A stretch of DNA of 64,000 nucleotides. Origin: Onchidella celtica. Taxonomy: Eukaryota; Mollusca; Gastropoda; Systellommatophora; Onchidiidae. Positions 11,007-21,850 of this stretch are shown one piece after another. The stretch covers positions 11,502,261 to 11,566,260 of the forward strand of contig OZ007576.1 of the NCBI GenBank assembly GCA_963931925.1. The letters are read 5' to 3'. Below the pieces are notes generated by a model that did no database searches, had not been told where the DNA came from, and was given only the letters and a program-made list of their open reading frames with translations. How positions within the stretch are numbered: position 1 is the first letter of the stretch; every line of letters starts with the position of its first letter. A program made the position numbers and the translations under genes.

Positions 11007-13721
11007 GGGAGGGAGAGTGGAAGGGAGGGGAGAAGATGGTTTTGTTGTTGTTGTTGTTGTTGTTGTTGTCTCGTCGTTATTGCTGTTGTTTTATGTCTAA
11101 GTCTGGATGAGGTGTCCACTAACTTTCATTGTTCTTTGTGAATATAAATGTATTTCTGTAACTGTCTTATGCTCACTCTTTGCGATCCAAGTTTACCTGC
11201 TCAGCAAAGTTTTGCAGGGAGCAATCTACAAACATCTTTCTCTTCTCAACTTCTTCAAGTTAGTTCAAATTCTGCCACTGTTATACAAGAATAAGAAGAT
11301 AAGCTAAGATAGATAATGATAACTTTATTATCCTGTTGCCAGGAAATTTGTTGTCACAGCGACAGTAACAGTAGCCCACTACAACCAATACAATATCAAA
11401 GGCACACAGGTCTCAAACGCATACCGCACCCAGGCAATAGAACCACATTACAGTGTGTGTGCTTCTGGTTTTGTTTCTTGCTTTCCATTTTCTTTTGTGC
11501 CGAGGTCATCACCCCGCTGATCAGTACAATCTAAAATAACAATGTACATGTATTTTTTGTCTCATATGTAGCTGTAAAATCGATGCCACAGACAAGCTTC
11601 ACAACTACACAGGGGGAATATACGAGGAATACAAGTATCTACCCATTGTAAGTTGGTAATACGTGTATGGGAAATGCAAACCTTTAGGGGTTTATTTCAG
11701 GCCATAGATCTGACCAAAAGCAATGCTTTGCCAATCGTAAGTTGATAACGCATGTATAGGAAGTGTTTCGGTTGTTTACAAAAAAACAGGTTACTAGAAC
11801 TAGATTAGATTGACAAGAAAACTAGAAGTTGTCGGATTCACGAAAACGTTTATTGTGTCTTTCTTATTACACAGGAAGTAAGTCATCTCCCCTCCACATA
11901 ACAACGCCGAGAACCATCCTTCTTACACCACAAAAACTAATAACATACACACACACACCAAGTATTATACCGAAAAGTTAAAAGCAAAACAAAATAATGA
12001 TCGCTACAAGTGTGAGTTATTGGGGTTTATCCGAGGGATAGGTTAAACAAACGCACTGATAGTGATAAACCATGGGTTCATCAAAGAAAGCCACGACCTA
12101 TAGGTCGAGGGTAGGGTTCCAAACTGTCGTATCTGAAAATGGCTACTTTTCAGGAGGCGAAAAAAACTGATTCATTTTTAAACGGTTAGAGGTAAAGGTG
12201 TTAAGTTTTTGCATGTGAGCTTTAAAACACAAAGCGAGTAAATGTTCATGGTTCATTTTTGGCTGTTAAGTAAGGAATTCATGCTCTAAGAGTTACGATT
12301 AATTGTAAAGTCGAATCTTGAAGATGCTCCCAAGCATGAGATACGTCCCAAATATATTGTTTCGTGTCTTTCTTGGTATTTGATCCATCGACACGTCGTT
12401 TTGACAGTACATGGGTATTGCATTGCTCTTTCATATATGTTTCACTTCCAAAACATCGTAACTTGAGTTACGACGGTCTGGAACCCTACCCTCGAGGTGG
12501 AGGTTAAATTTAGGCATGGATCCATGGCCTAAAGCCCCTAAACAAACCTGCTTCTCGGGTGTTATGGACTTTTCTGGTCTCCATCAAAAGTGAATGAGAA
12601 ACTGATGAAATAAAAGAGGAGGAACGTGAAGTGGTAAAGATTTTTATCATGTTCTCGGTACCGTACTTGTGATTTAAAGTGTCATTAATACATGTATTAG
12701 GTACAGGTTATTTGGGCCATGTAGCTGAAAAACGGATAACAGACTTTTTGTTGACCAAGTTGTGGCCAACTTCCACTAAGCTTGCTGGCCATTTCGCCAT
12801 GGACAAGGTTACTGTGGCCGAGGAGCCAAGCATGATCTTAACCCCAACCCCTGTACTTTGCCCAAAATTCACGGTGAAAACAACCCCCCGGATTGGCCAC
12901 ATGGCTCAACAGTCACAATGTTAAAATAGTAAATGTCTATTGCACTATTAGATTCATTTTTATGGTATTGTAATTTTATTACTTGACTTCGTCTTCGTGT
13001 CATGTTCGTTTGCTCTTTGTCTTTCTAGTCCAATCATGTGGTAGCTGTCAGTGGATGGGGCGTGGAGAACGGGACTGAATACTGGATAGTTCGTAACTCC
13101 TGGGGCACACCTTGGGTAGGTGTGACTAATTCATCCATGAACCTTATTCAACCATCTCTACCTATACCTAATTTCTGTATATCCAAACGTTCATCTAATT
13201 AATCACTGATTTTCTTTTCTGTTCAATCGTCCGTGCCCTCATTCATCTATAATTATTTCCAGCCAATCATCACTAGTCGGGTGTACAATTCATTGATCTT
13301 TCCTCCCACCCCTTCTTCGTTCACTCACCCATCCATGCATTCACGAAGATAAGTTACACCTATTAGGCTGCCTCTCTATGTAGTCCTGTTTATTCACACA
13401 ACCGTAATACAGAATCTTAGCGGTACTATCTTTTTCACCCCGCAGGTATTTGCCCACTCAGTCATCCATCCATCTAATCTATCCAATCTCTCTTATACCA
13501 AGCCTTCCATCCATATTATAATTTCTCATCTCTCCATTTACTCACCAAATACATTGCTAGATTACATGGTACAAACACATTGACATCCAGTGTACTCTTC
13601 ACTGCAGGGAGATGACGGCTGGTTCAAGATTGTCACTAGTGCTTTCAAGGGAGGTTCCGGTGATCACTACAACTTGGGCATTGAGAAAAATTGCGCTTAT
13701 GGTGACATCGTCTCTTACTGA
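2919..13721 (+). CDS. CTSZ: Cathepsin Z (cathepsin X), nine exons, 302 aa
   Basis: A papain-family (C1A) cysteine protease of lysosomes and the secretory route, acting mainly as a carboxymonopeptidase. Spliced exons: 2919-3052, 4033-4154, 5674-5774, 7602-7725, 9277-9346, 10374-10454, 11572-11647, 13029-13115, 13608-13721. All introns are GT-AG, phases join without a break, and the sum is 303 codons including TGA; the human protein has 303 residues. Visible features are a hydrophobic signal peptide (about residues 5-25), a very short propeptide with Cys30 (in this family it caps the active-site Cys), the HIPQY mini-loop at 82-86 that marks cathepsin X, catalytic Cys90 in CGSCW, His239 in NHVV, and Asn259 in NSWG. 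The start is the only Met ahead of the signal peptide. The integrin-binding RGD of the human propeptide is absent. Introns are rich in small inverted-repeat elements. It converges on the carboxypeptidase D gene. Confidence 0.97.
3075..3400 (+). mobile_element. LINE reverse-transcriptase C-terminal remnant in CTSZ intron 1
   Basis: Encodes, with at least two frameshifts, a decayed LINE ORF2 tail: [11 protein letters not shown] (about 3118-3150), then [20 protein letters not shown] (about 3150-3210), then [16 protein letters not shown] and finally RSEWRA followed after a 1-base shift by [10 protein letters not shown] (about 3318-3365). These blocks in this order mark the C terminus of many LINE polymerases. 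It begins within about 25-60 bp of the exon 1 donor. Confidence 0.6.
4033..4154 (+). CDS. CTSZ: CTSZ exon 2: end of propeptide, mature N terminus, mini-loop
   Basis: Acceptor TTTCAG. Encodes [16 protein letters not shown], then the mature start around [15 protein letters not shown] and the QHIPQ part of the cathepsin X mini-loop. The donor is CAGT|GTGAGT. It is too short and out of phase to appear as a long open frame. Confidence 0.95.
4391..4595. mobile_element. Foldback MITE (PIF/Harbinger-like), copy 1, in CTSZ intron 2
   Basis: A 205-bp element whose ends are inverted copies: GTGGTCTTGTTCACAGCATC at 4391-4410, and its near reverse complement closing at 4595. A second inner inverted pair (CACTCTTTGCCTC / GAGGCAAGGAGTG) lies inside. 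It is flanked by the 3-bp direct repeat TTA on both sides (4388-4390, 4596-4598), the TWA target typical of PIF/Harbinger. A related copy lies at 48369-48570. Confidence 0.7.
5021..5240 (+). mobile_element. Possible hAT-like element start (CAGGGCCGG terminus)
   Basis: CAGGGCCGGATTAAGAC at 5021-5037, followed by GGAGGCCCTAAGCAC and GGTGCCCC, resembles the end of hAT-type non-autonomous elements common in invertebrate genomes. I could not find the matching other end, so this may be a truncated copy. Confidence 0.3.
5674..5774 (+). CDS. CTSZ: CTSZ exon 3: active-site cysteine
   Basis: Acceptor TTCCAG, donor CAG|GTAAAT. Encodes [17 protein letters not shown] and the conserved KGAWPST block. The nucleophile is Cys90. 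The residue two positions on is an extra Cys (CWC) where human has CWA. Confidence 0.95.
6306..6377. repeat. 22-bp tandem repeat, three copies
   Basis: Three perfect tandem copies of a unit reading ATTGTTTGCTCCTGACACTT on the + strand (22 bp with the final TT/TA), in CTSZ intron 3. Confidence 0.9.
6848..7226. mobile_element. Inverted-repeat MITE in CTSZ intron 3
   Basis: About 380 bp bounded by an inverted repeat of roughly 30 bp: ACCACAGACTAATAAA at 6854-6869, followed by CCAGACT, and the reverse complement at about 7192-7222. The inside is more GC-rich than its surroundings. No open frame of note. The family is unidentified. Confidence 0.6.
7277..7506. mobile_element. Inverted-repeat MITE in CTSZ intron 3
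   Basis: About 230 bp with inverted ends of about 27 bp: TCCGCGGGAAAAACGGCCTA followed by AGTCACA at the left, and the reverse complement TGTGACTAAGCCCG... through CGTGGA at the right. It lies 96 bp before CTSZ exon 4 and 50 bp after the previous inverted-repeat element. The family is unidentified. Confidence 0.6.
7602..7725 (+). CDS. CTSZ: CTSZ exon 4
   Basis: Acceptor GCGTAG, donor CAGA|GTAAGA. Encodes [14 protein letters not shown] and [13 protein letters not shown], both hallmark cathepsin X segments. Confidence 0.95.
7898..8149. mobile_element. hAT-like MITE, divergent 252-bp copy, in CTSZ intron 4
   Basis: Begins CAGAGAGTATAGAAAT and ends ATCTATACTCTCTG. Terminal CAGAG is typical of hAT elements. 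It is flanked on both sides by GTCTTAC (7891-7897, 8150-8156), consistent with a target-site duplication of 7-8 bp. Most of its interior differs from the 332-bp copies, apart from a GTTTACCGC block. Confidence 0.6.
8157..8488. mobile_element. hAT-like MITE, 332-bp copy, in CTSZ intron 4
   Basis: Starts CAGAGAGTATAGATATATAG and ends with the inverted complement CTATACATCTATACTCTCTG at 8488. It is homologous along its whole length to the copy at 21517-21850, and lies head-to-tail 7 bp after the shorter family member at 7898-8149. Confidence 0.75.
9277..9346 (+). CDS. CTSZ: CTSZ exon 5: cysteine-rich insert
   Basis: Acceptor CCCCAG, donor ACAG|GTTGAG. Encodes [16 protein letters not shown], matching the CDKFNQCGTC region of vertebrate cathepsin X with all four cysteines in place. 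Confidence 0.93.
9413..9627. mobile_element. Foldback element in CTSZ intron 5
   Basis: About 215 bp with imperfect inverted ends: GAATACCGAGACGAACCATTC near 9424-9443 pairs with GAATTGATTCGTCTCGGTAT near 9591-9610, with weaker pairing outside (ACGAGAC / GTTTCGC). No coding content. The family is unknown. Confidence 0.5.
9972..10182. repeat. ATG/TTG trinucleotide repeat
   Basis: About 210 bp of imperfect GAT/ATG triplets mixed with TTG in CTSZ intron 5. The His-rich and Met-rich open frames here are by-products of the repeat. Confidence 0.9.
10374..10454 (+). CDS. CTSZ: CTSZ exon 6
   Basis: Acceptor CTGCAG, donor TCAG|GTAAAA. Encodes [19 protein letters not shown] and VYTNGPI, homologous to the VGDYGSLSGREKMMAE region of the human enzyme. 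Confidence 0.95.
10973..11072. repeat. GA and TTG microsatellites
   Basis: A GA dinucleotide run (about 10977-11002), then a G/A-rich tract and a TTG run (about 11041-11070), in CTSZ intron 6. Confidence 0.9.
11572..11647 (+). CDS. CTSZ: CTSZ exon 7
   Basis: Acceptor ATGTAG, donor ATT|GTAAGT. Encodes [20 protein letters not shown], matching the NYTGGIYAEY region of the family. Confidence 0.95.
12105..12496. mobile_element. Inverted-repeat MITE in CTSZ intron 7
   Basis: About 390 bp bounded by a 28-bp imperfect inverted repeat: TCGAGGGTAGGGTTCCAAAC then TGTCGTA at the left, TACGACGGTCTGGAACCCTA then CCCTCGAG at the right. The interior has no coding content. The family is unidentified. Confidence 0.65.
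13029..13115 (+). CDS. CTSZ: CTSZ exon 8: catalytic His and Asn
   Basis: Acceptor TTCTAG, donor TGG|GTAGGT. Encodes [19 protein letters not shown] with catalytic His239, followed by [10 protein letters not shown] with Asn259. Confidence 0.96.
13608..13721 (+). CDS. CTSZ: CTSZ exon 9: C terminus and stop
   Basis: Acceptor CTGCAG. Encodes [16 protein letters not shown] and ends [16 protein letters not shown] before TGA at 13719-13721, as in the NLAIEEHCTFGDPIV end of the human protein. Confidence 0.95.
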   Translation, partial: GDDGWFKIVTSAFKGGSGDHYNLGIEKNCAYGDIVSY

Positions 13722-14870
13722 GACAGCCAGCTGACAGAAGTGGAGAGAAAAAAGGCTTACGGGGTGTGAGGGGGGGGGGGGGGGGAGGGGGGTCCAAATG
13801 AAAACAACCGAAAAACATAACAATCTTGCTCCAGTGGGTGGAAGGGGATGGGGGATGACAGGAGGTTTTGCAGAAGGCAGTAGCAGATAAGAACTGAGAT
13901 CAAATCCGTAACATTAAGATGAATAGCCTGCAAATAGCCTGCCAGACCACACGCTGTCATCGTGGTTTTGAAAAGAAAAGAAAAGGAAGGCAAACTAAGA
14001 AACATTGTACTGCCCACGTTCTTATCATTGTTATGAATATTATTTACTGTTGTCAACACTATTATCTTCGTTGCCGCTGCTATTGTCACTGACATTACAG
14101 GCAAAGCCTAATCTCATCAACTTGTCATATCTGTGAAAAGTTCAAACATTCATTCACACCACCCGAATAAGAAAGATACCGTCAACGACCACAACAACAT
14201 AAAACACTGCAGTTGCACATACAAAATGAGAAAAGACTTTTCATTGAAAAGTAATCATTTTATTATGATTACTAAATGGAAGAAGTTGAAGCAAACAAAA
14301 AATGTTTAATATACAGCAAAATAAGGCCCGGCTGTCAAGTTCAGGAGTAATTTAATATGCATGAACAAAACAAGTAAGTAAAAAGTCAACCCAAATAACT
14401 TAAGTTATATCACACCATTATGAAACTGACCTGACAAACTGTCACCAAAACTACGCTGCTCTCTCTAAATGTATGCTCAAATTAATTATGTCTCATTTTG
14501 TTGTTGTTGTTTGCGTTTCTACAATGAAACTGACAGTTGCTGTGCTTTAACATACTATTATACAGCCCTACTCCGTAATTTATAAAGTTCTGCAGAATCA
14601 CAAAACTGTTAGTAGCCACAGCTCATTTGTCAGAATATGTAATCCTCCCCATCTAATGACAAAGAGGGGATTGTGCTCAATGAGTTTCTTTAACAAATCA
14701 ACAAAATACGTCAGTCCATCCAAGATCATTACAGTGTTGGTCACCAAACACTTTTTTCCTTTGACTGATTCGAAGGGCTGTACAGACAAGCCCTTTGCCT
14801 TCCTGAAAAAAAAAAATTGAGAAAATAACCACATGTAAATCAATTATAATTTGATGAGAGTGAAGAAAGA

Positions 14871-14876
14871 AATAAA
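14871..14876 (+). other. CTSZ: Candidate CTSZ polyadenylation signal
   Basis: First AATAAA on the + strand after the CTSZ stop codon, giving a 3' untranslated region of about 1.15 kb. There is no transcript support; a variant hexamer nearer the stop would also be possible. Confidence 0.25.
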
Positions 14877-17411
14877 CTGTGTGGCAGTTTCCACACCCTA
14901 TTTCACATTCGGCAATCAAAAGGTAATTAGCAGGTACATCATACTGGTGCAACCTGAGGTGAATGTTTACCCAAATGTGGACAAAATCTCAAAAAATGCA
15001 GACCTACATTAATTTGTGACAAGCAGAATGGAAAGAAATCTAATTAACTATTGATGATCAGCTCAACTTTTCTTTTTATTTAAAAAATGAAACAAAATTG
15101 AGTCCAGAGCAAATGTCTATCAAAATTTCATAGAATAAATCTGAATGGTCACTTAGGTCACAACCTTTTTATACCAGATAAAAAGAACATCAACATAGTG
15201 AAACCAATACAACAGGAATGTTATTGGTGCAAGAAAACCAAAACTGAATGTTTTAGGACAGCAAGAATTCTAAGAAAGGAAAAAAAAAAAAAAAACATAA
15301 AAATTTTCAATCTATAGCTAATCAGAGGTGATGGGAATCTTTCGCTGTGGCTGGGGAATGCAAATCTACAAACAAAAGTCTTTTTTTTTTTTACAAATAA
15401 CTACAAATATTAAATAAATGTGATGAAATATCTGCAAAAACCGTTATTCAGTAACCACAAACCTGATGAGTAAATCAGGTGTTTCAAGGCAAACTCTTGT
15501 GTCTTGTGACTCTAGTATTATTCCACTTCCACCCTTAATTCATTTGTAGTACCACAAAAGTATTGAATGTAACCACCACACACAATGTTTCTGTTGCAAA
15601 CACATCTGAACAGCCAGGGTTCAAGAATATCCAAAGTGGTGGCCACATCACCAACAAACAGCCATGTAGCTCGAGTCTACATGAGCAGCCTGGGAAAATG
15701 AAGGTGATCACAGAACTTAACTCAGTGTCTAAAACATGAAGAATTAGGTTTTGGGGGGGCTGCTGTGTCACATACTTTGATAAACTCAGTGAACTATTCA
15801 AGGGATCCCATATTTAAAACTGCTTTGTCAGACATAAGTATTTTTTTTTTTTTTTTTTAAAGAGCATTCTGAGGACACTGTGAGTGCAGACATCTGGTAA
15901 ATTTTCCAAAATGTATCTTTCAATCAATTATATTTTTTAAAAAACCCCCCAAAAAACCATGCTGAAGTACTGGTGGGTTTATTTAATAACAATGGGGCCA
16001 AAATGACAAAAGCTCGAGTTCCAATAGGCTCTGTCCTCTTTAAAATAAGCAACCAAACTGTTACCTATATCTGGTGTCACACAATACCACAATTAGATGA
16101 TTCAGATTTTTACAAACTTTTCACTTCCACATTTATGAAGTATGGTAAACATTGCTCTTAGTACTAGCCATTTGATATGATTGGTCAAAGTTTTACTCAT
16201 GGCGCATCATTTGCAAATATTTTATATGTCCACAGTATGTAATATACTCCCATAAACCCCAAAGTTTAATTACATGTACTGAAAAAACTCATAGGGAAAA
16301 AAAACAACAAAATAAACAATATGGAATGATTCAACTTGGAATAACATACATGTCAGTATTTCAACATATTTATATACATAAGTATCTACATTATACTGTA
16401 CCATTACACCTTAATGTTATGAAAGAAAAAAAGTGTATCCTCAATGTGCCATCTTAATACCTGACAACAAACCAAATTTCATTTGAGGTGCCTTTTGATT
16501 TTCACACCAGATTTCAGTTCCTTGGTATCTGTGGCTTTTTAAAAGGTATAAGTCAGAGTGGTAATATCAAATGCCGACTCCACGAAACTCTGCGATAAGG
16601 TAAAAACAGCTAAAATGGCACACATCAAAAAATGACCGGACGGCAGAAAAACAAAGCTGGAGAAAATCTTAATCAAAGTGGCTTAGTGGATTTGACACTG
16701 ACAACATTTTCAAGAATTTCCACTGGCGGTGTTTTCTTCAGGTTTTTGATGTGGATTATCAACCAACACTATGAAAGTTCAGTGCTGCAAAAACTTGAAA
16801 AAATTCAGACAAGTAATTTACCACTTCTATTCTAATAGTTCCTGATCTCTTCAATTTGCAAAACCCAGGCACAACATTTACGTATTGAACGATTGGTGTG
16901 TTTCTGAACAGCATGTCATCCCAATTCTACATTCATAAATCTCAGTACAAATAACTGATGTAAAAAGATCAGTCAATTTCAAAAGGTGAAAAACAAAATG
17001 ACAAAAAATAACATGATACTGATGATAACATGAGATTGTCAGATACTTGGAAACCACAAAATTTTGTTGTTGTTTTTTTTCTGTCTGTAAAACTTCTTAA
17101 ATACGTACTGGTTGCTGGCCATTCATAGATGAGCATGGCAGGGCATCAAGTATATAATATTCAGCCTCTGATACTTCCAGCAATTGCTACAGCACATCTT
17201 GGCTTCTGACTAATGTAACTCCCCCACCTCGGCCACTTCAAAATCTATTTGTACGTCCTAGCATCACATTAAATCCAAGATTTGAAATGAAGGTATAAGC
17301 TTAAAGCCGCAATGTGATATAACATCCTTTAATATCATGATGCAAAAGTGGGTGCTTTCCAAACACAGGATTCAGCAATGAAAAAAACAAAACTCTACAA
17401 ATTCTTTGCAG

Positions 17412-17792
17412 TGATTTATTGCAATAAGCTACTTAAGATTAGACGGACAGACAAGGTCAGCAATGAAATTGTTTGGAAAAGAACTAGACAGAGCCCAGTC
17501 AGAGAGGAAATTGGTAGGAGGCGATGGAGGTGGATCGGCCACACTCTCAGGAGGCCAGGAAACAGCATCGCGAAGAAGGTATTGGATTGGAATCCCCAGG
17601 GCAAGAGATCAAGAGGAAGGCCGCGCGGAACGTGGAGAAGAGCCAGAGAAAATGATGTGCAACGAAGCGGAAAGACTTGGAATAATGTAAAGAGGCTGGC
17701 CCATGATAGAGAGGGATGGAAAGTGTTTGTTGGTGGCCTATACCCTGATCCAGGGTGAGAAAGGCAATGATGATGATGATGATTTATTGCAA
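17412..17792 (+). mobile_element. 5'-truncated LINE insertion with 13-bp target-site duplications
   Basis: Body at 17425-17779. The open frame encodes the C-terminal end of a LINE polymerase: IGRRRWRWIGHTLRRPGNSI, then WNPQGKRSRGRPRGTWRR, then DREGWKVFVGGLYPDPG before the stop at 17756-17758. The 3' end is a short GAT/ATG tail. TGATTTATTGCAA occurs at 17412-17424 and again at 17780-17792, a perfect 13-bp target-site duplication. The frame is unbroken here, suggesting a fairly recent insertion. From memory, these motifs and a microsatellite tail recall RTE/CR1-type LINEs, but the clade is not certain. Confidence 0.85.
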
Positions 17793-19934
17793 AGATCAAC
17801 ATCTTTGTAGATGTGAAACAATTCATGGCGTTATCTTTTTGTTTCTTCTTTTCCTGTTTGCACTTACACAGTTTCATTCATGGATCCATGGAAATATGGC
17901 ATTCCTGAGAAACTACAAGGACAACACGTGTGATCATGTACATAAAGTGTATTGTGACATTTTGATTAGAAATGTGACACCATGGCTTTCAAATTTGACA
18001 AAAATATTATAAAAAGAAAAGAAAGAAAGAAATTTGGTAATAAAACGATATCCAGCTGGCTGTTTCTATTTCCCAAATGATGGCAAATTCTTGGCTGGGA
18101 TACGAATTCAATCATTTACTTAACTCTTGCAGGCTTCGCGACAACATATTTTTCCCCATTGTATGCTGTCCAGCACCCACTCACTATCATATTTAGCATG
18201 TGCAATGGGTGTCCATAGCGCAGTGATGGGGTTAAATATTCATCTAATTGTTCCTTGTTTTAGTTTTATTTGGTCATTACTGGATTATTTATTTCTTTAA
18301 AAAAGCCAGACATGGATAAATCCCACCTTTATGTGGAAGCCGCTTGATGCTTCTTTAAACAAAATGTTTTAGATAGCTCTCAGAAATATTTTGCAGATGA
18401 CACTTACAATACCACTCGCTCAACATTCAGATGATGGTTGCCATGTACCATAAATATTCAACCTGTCAAGGCAAGATATGCTAAATAGTTATTTAAATGA
18501 GTATAAATTTGATTATCATAGTTGTATCAAGATCCCGACACCAATTCTTGCCAAGTATAGACTCACAAAAGTTTGTTTAGTCAAAGAATATTTTTTTTTA
18601 TAAATATAGAATGAAAGAAATGGACACCATTATCTGGAGTATATAGTAACATCTTTAAAAACAGGAAGAAAATAAAACTAAAAAGAAAGGAATGAAAACA
18701 ACTACAATAAATTGATTAAGTAGGAAAATATTATAGTCAAATGTTTTGAGTAACATATGTGACACATAGCACAACATGGGAATTATTCAATTCAAAATAG
18801 TAAATAACTGGTTATATTGTATTACAAACATCACAGAAAAATTGTCTGGAATTGAAATTGTAGCCATTAACATTCATGACTGCCTCTAAATTTGTGTCGG
18901 AAAAAAACAACAAAAAACTGCCAGATCCATTATGCAAAATCTATTCAATCACTAAAAGTCCGAATGTAGCCAAACCTCAACTAACTGATTACAGGTTACT
19001 ATTGTCTTATAGATATAACGTTTTTATCAGTTATAACAAATCCATTCCATAGATACTATTTATTTAAAATATATAAAAGTCAGAGGATTTTAGTATTCAA
19101 CTCCTGAATGAGTTAAAAATTTCACTATACGTCACCACCCATCCAAAGTGCATTTTAACGTCAACATGAAGGAACAAATAACATTCCTCTTTTGTGTACA
19201 TGAGCATTGATTTCAAATTTTAACCTGGTCTGAATATAACGGCTCTTCAAAACCACAAATTAAATATCAACTTCCTGCATGTGCTGAATACTGAGTTAAA
19301 AATATCATTTACAAACACTCAAGACTAATAGGACAAACGAAAGAAACATTTAAATTTTGAATGCTTGCATAGTTAATTTTTAAGTTTGAAACTGTATTTT
19401 ATCAACATTAAAAGTAATGAATTAAAGACTCAAAATAGTTTTCAAACAATGTTTGAAACTTAAAATAGTTTTGCATCCATTGGCTATTGCTCACTTTGCT
19501 TTTATAAGCATTTCATGTCATTTTACGTACATTTCCTATAACAAAATTTTATTTACAAAATATAAAAAAAAATTTCATATGGATTAAATTGGGATTAAAG
19601 GGCATAATGCTCTACAGGCATAAGAAAGCAAACATAAGTATAATTTATTAACATAGCACATCAATGCACAAAAAGAGGCTTCCTTCAGTTATGACTTATC
19701 ATGTTCTTCTCATGTATGAATGCACAGAGCATCTAGTAAGCTCAGCCAGGTCAGGTTGTAAACTGAAGTGGTTTAAAACATATATATATGGTTTGTAAAC
19801 TATTTTCATCACAAACCAAATCAACCATCTGAATGGATTCCGATACTCAACATAAAATCCTGCAGGTAATGAAAATTCTTTAAGCATAACGATACACATT
19901 TCTAATGCTGCTAAACATAACTGCAAAACTGTGT

Positions 19935-20130
19935 AAGTGTAAGTCCCACCTACTTAAGCCCATTTTTGACATGCTTTCTTACTATTTGCATTAACCTTGT
20001 GTGCTAGTGTAAGTCCCTGCCACCCAGCAACTTAATCCCATTTGCGATGCGCCTTTTTGACTAGTACAAGTGTAAATCTCAGCTATATGAACCCATTTTT
20101 GACATATCTCCTTATTACATTAATTTGAAA
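19935..20130. repeat. Weak tandem repeat of about 65-80 bp
   Basis: Three diverged copies of a segment running from AAGTGTAAGTC through CCCATTT and GACATG-like blocks, each followed by a stretch ending TAGTGTAAGT or similar. Function unknown. Confidence 0.4.
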
Positions 20131-21516
20131 CACAAATCCCCTAATAAGTCTGACTTCCCTTGTCTATTTTCAGGAGACTCACTCAATACTGAAAATATTT
20201 AATTTTAAGGACACATGAATCAACTGCCATGAATGTGAATATTCTTATACACCTGCACTACACCAATGGAATGTTATCAGATCCATCCAATAGAGAGTGT
20301 ATATGTGTAAGACAACATAATAATATTATGTCCAAAATGAAACAAATCCAACAATCATATTCAAACATCATAGCAATTATTTTCTAAAATTCAATGCATT
20401 CAATGGCCAGACGGATAAGAAATCTTCAAAGACCATCACAAAGGAAACATGACAACATTATGCGACTGGATCGACTTAAATGTAGATGGTAACATTAGTA
20501 AAGAGTTCGGAATGCTACAATTATGCCACACCAAATATTGAATCTGTCAATGAACCGAACAGACTTGTACCAAAAATTGGTTTCTTCCATCACCACTGCT
20601 TTATTACGATGCAAAACATCAAAATAAATGGAATGAATTAAAAAGCACACATTCCTTGGGTGTGAGTTTCTAGAATTTGTCAGGATTTGCTAAGTATGGA
20701 ATGTCAACACACAATAAAATGGAATTTCAATATTCTTTTATATTTTCTTGATCATAAACAAAACACTGGGCAACAAAATGATAATTCCATAAACAGAATG
20801 TACTGCATGTGCCTGGTTCACTCTTACATGTTTTTTTTTAACATAATTAGTTTCACTGAGATAAAGCTGATATAACATAAAATACAGTATCACAATAAAA
20901 CGTAAACCAACATGGAATTTGTCAGTGGAAGTAGGAAAAATGGATAAAAGACATGAAAAAAAAAAGATCACAAAACAGATTGAGGGCAGAAGGAAAAGCT
21001 GCAAAACATGTCATAGTAATCAACAGCTGTAGTATCACATAATAAATTTCACTTGCAAACCAACCTGACATCAGATCCTCATACAAAAAAAACATAAAAG
21101 ACTCGCAGCAGCATGCACTCTCCCTAGAATTATATTTACTGCATTCCAATGTTTAATTAAACACTTGAGCCTTGCCAAAGTCCTTTCATGCAGACCATAT
21201 GGTATAATTGAGTCACTGAGTTTCATTTGAAAATCAAGTCCGTTATCTCTAATCAAACAGGGTAAAAAAGAAATTGACCTCTTCATGCAATATAATAATC
21301 TTGTCCAATCAATTATGAAAGTTATGAACATACAAAAGTTCCTCCCAAACTGTGGTTCTCATCAAAGTCAAATTGATAATAATATCTTTATGCTTAATTA
21401 AATGTTGCATAGACACATGGCTGTAAAAAACTGAACTGTATTTCACGCACAAGGTCTTATTTCAGTTTTGAGTTTTGAGTTTGGAGAAAGCCTGTTGATG
21501 TGATATCATAAAACAC

Positions 21517-21850
21517 CAGAGAGTATAATAATGTATAGAGAGGTTTCACTATTGGTCCATTTGCACTGCCAGACACGGGAGGCGCCACGGAACCACTGTT
21601 CGCATGAAGCGGAAAGTAAGTCGCTGCGGTAAACAATACCCATTTGTGCATTTCCACGGGGAGTAAGAGCTTACAAACGGTTGTAAATAGTTTAAATCAG
21701 GCCAAAAATATGAACAAGCCACAGAAAACAGATAAGCACACCATCTGTAATGAAGACCGTCTCTTTCAATTCCTAATTTCTTGTTTACCGCAACATCCTA
21801 ATTTCGCGATTTGGTGGAAGTGAGATCTCTCTATACATCTATACTCTCTG
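21517..21850. mobile_element. hAT-like MITE, 334-bp copy, downstream of CPD
   Basis: Starts CAGAGAGTATAATAATGTAT and ends CTATACATCTATACTCTCTG. It is homologous along its whole length to 8157-8488, including the blocks TTTCACTATTGGTC, GCGGTAAACAATA and TTGTGCATTTCCACGGG. No clean target-site duplication is visible. Confidence 0.75.

Noticed and set aside
17416-17877. 153-codon minus-strand frame
   Set aside because: Shadow of the LINE frame on the + strand, which has the recognisable RRRWRWIGH and RGRP motifs.
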